Below, one piece after another: positions 63,724 to 64,000 of a stretch of DNA of 64,000 bases. The position numbers and the translations under genes are program-made. The DNA comes from Klebsiella pneumoniae (lineage in GTDB: Bacteria > Pseudomonadota > Gammaproteobacteria > Pseudomonadales > Pseudohongiellaceae). Position 1 is the stretch's first letter, and each line of letters begins with the position of its first letter. A model generated the notes under the pieces. It ran no database searches and was not told the origin of the DNA. It saw only the letters and a program-made list of their open reading frames with translations. Location of the stretch: assembly GCA_945877175.1 (NCBI GenBank), contig CAMCRC010000003.1, positions 25,410 to 89,409 on the forward strand, read 5' to 3'.

Positions 63724-63818
63724 CGTTTTACCGACAGTCGCTGTCGAATCTGACAATCACCACCCTCACTACCCGCAGACTTCCCTGGAAACTGCTGACA
63801 GAAGAAAAGGACACCATC

Positions 63819-64000
63819 ATGGCCGTAGACGCAGTCAAAGACAGCAATCGCGAGAAAGCTCTGAACGCCGCACTTTCCCAGATCGAACGTCAATTCGGCA
63901 AAGGCTCCATGATGCGCCTTGGCGAAAAAGGCAAAGAGGCCATTCCTGCCATTTCCACCGGCTCGCTGGGACTCGACATTGCCCTGGGCATTGGCGGACT
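63819..64000 (+). CDS. recA: Recombinase RecA, 3' part outside the window
   Basis: Strand-exchange protein and SOS coprotease. Sixty residues are visible: [20 protein letters not shown], then [17 protein letters not shown] and [16 protein letters not shown], where the window ends just before the Walker A motif. AAAGG precedes the ATG. The frame is open to the window edge. Confidence 0.98.
   Translation, partial: MAVDAVKDSNREKALNAALSQIERQFGKGSMMRLGEKGKEAIPAISTGSLGLDIALGIGG

Overview
The window is a 64 kb stretch of chromosome from a gammaproteobacterium. The coding GC looks moderate to high, roughly 56-57 percent by eye. Almost every gene is a recognisable housekeeping gene. Gene order follows Pseudomonas and other marine Pseudomonadales-like bacteria: sigma-E locus, lepA-lepB-rnc-era-recO, rlmD-relA-mazG, map/rpsB-tsf-pyrH-frr-uppS-cdsA-dxr-rseP-bamA-skp-lpxD-fabZ-lpxA-lpxB-rnhB-dnaE-accA-tilS-pyrG-kdsA-eno-ftsB-ispD-ispF-truD, pcm-nlpD-rpoS-fdxA-mutS, cinA-recA. 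Protein similarities recalled from memory fit an oligotrophic marine relative of Pseudomonas, perhaps near Pseudohongiella/OM182. That placement is an inference and no search was run. No tRNA, rRNA, CRISPR array, prophage or insertion sequence is visible.

Layout. 1-2866: the 3' part of rpoE, the anti-sigma gene rseA and the periplasmic protease mucD; rseB/mucB is missing. 3096-8580: lepA, lepB, a DUF4845 gene, rnc, era and recO. 8659-14185: cysM, rlmD, relA, mazG. 14325-18599: adk, a lysine/alanine-rich histone-H1-like protein, tsaB, uppP and rsmJ. 18566-24645 (minus strand): map, glnD, a yffB-type ArsC-fold protein, dapD and dapE, transcribed away from rpsB. 24964-46050: a long plus-strand array for translation, isoprenoid and phospholipid synthesis, outer-membrane biogenesis, lipid A synthesis, replication and fatty acid synthesis. 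46196-54374: pyrG, kdsA, eno, ftsB, ispD, ispF, truD, pcm and a DUF368 transporter. 54385-56619: nlpD and rpoS. 56703-62946 (minus strand): fdxA, mutS and a three-gene redox cassette. 63148-64000: cinA and the start of recA behind a LexA box.

How the genes work together. The window concentrates envelope biogenesis. Sigma-E stress sensing is represented by rpoE-rseA, mucD and rseP. BamA and Skp handle outer-membrane proteins. LpxD/FabZ/LpxA/LpxB and KdsA make lipid A and KDO. Dxr, IspD, IspF, UppS, UppP and DUF368 supply and recycle undecaprenyl phosphate. DapD and DapE feed peptidoglycan and lysine. Tight overlaps (ATGA, GTGA, TGATG) and several GTG/TTG starts indicate heavy translational coupling.

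The least ordinary part is the minus-strand cassette at 59891-62946. It encodes a secreted PepSY-like protein, a secreted DUF2271 protein carrying a candidate ApbE-type flavinylation motif, and a membrane PepSY/flavodoxin/ferredoxin-reductase-like fusion. Upstream lies an exact CTTAAG-N5-CTTAAG direct repeat resembling a PmrA/QseB-family response-regulator box. I read this as a two-component-regulated electron export system that reduces a periplasmic flavoprotein. Other points of interest are the histone-like protein, a Pseudomonas-type REP element before eno, a palindrome in the fdxA promoter, and the absence of rseB, pdxJ and surE from their usual places.
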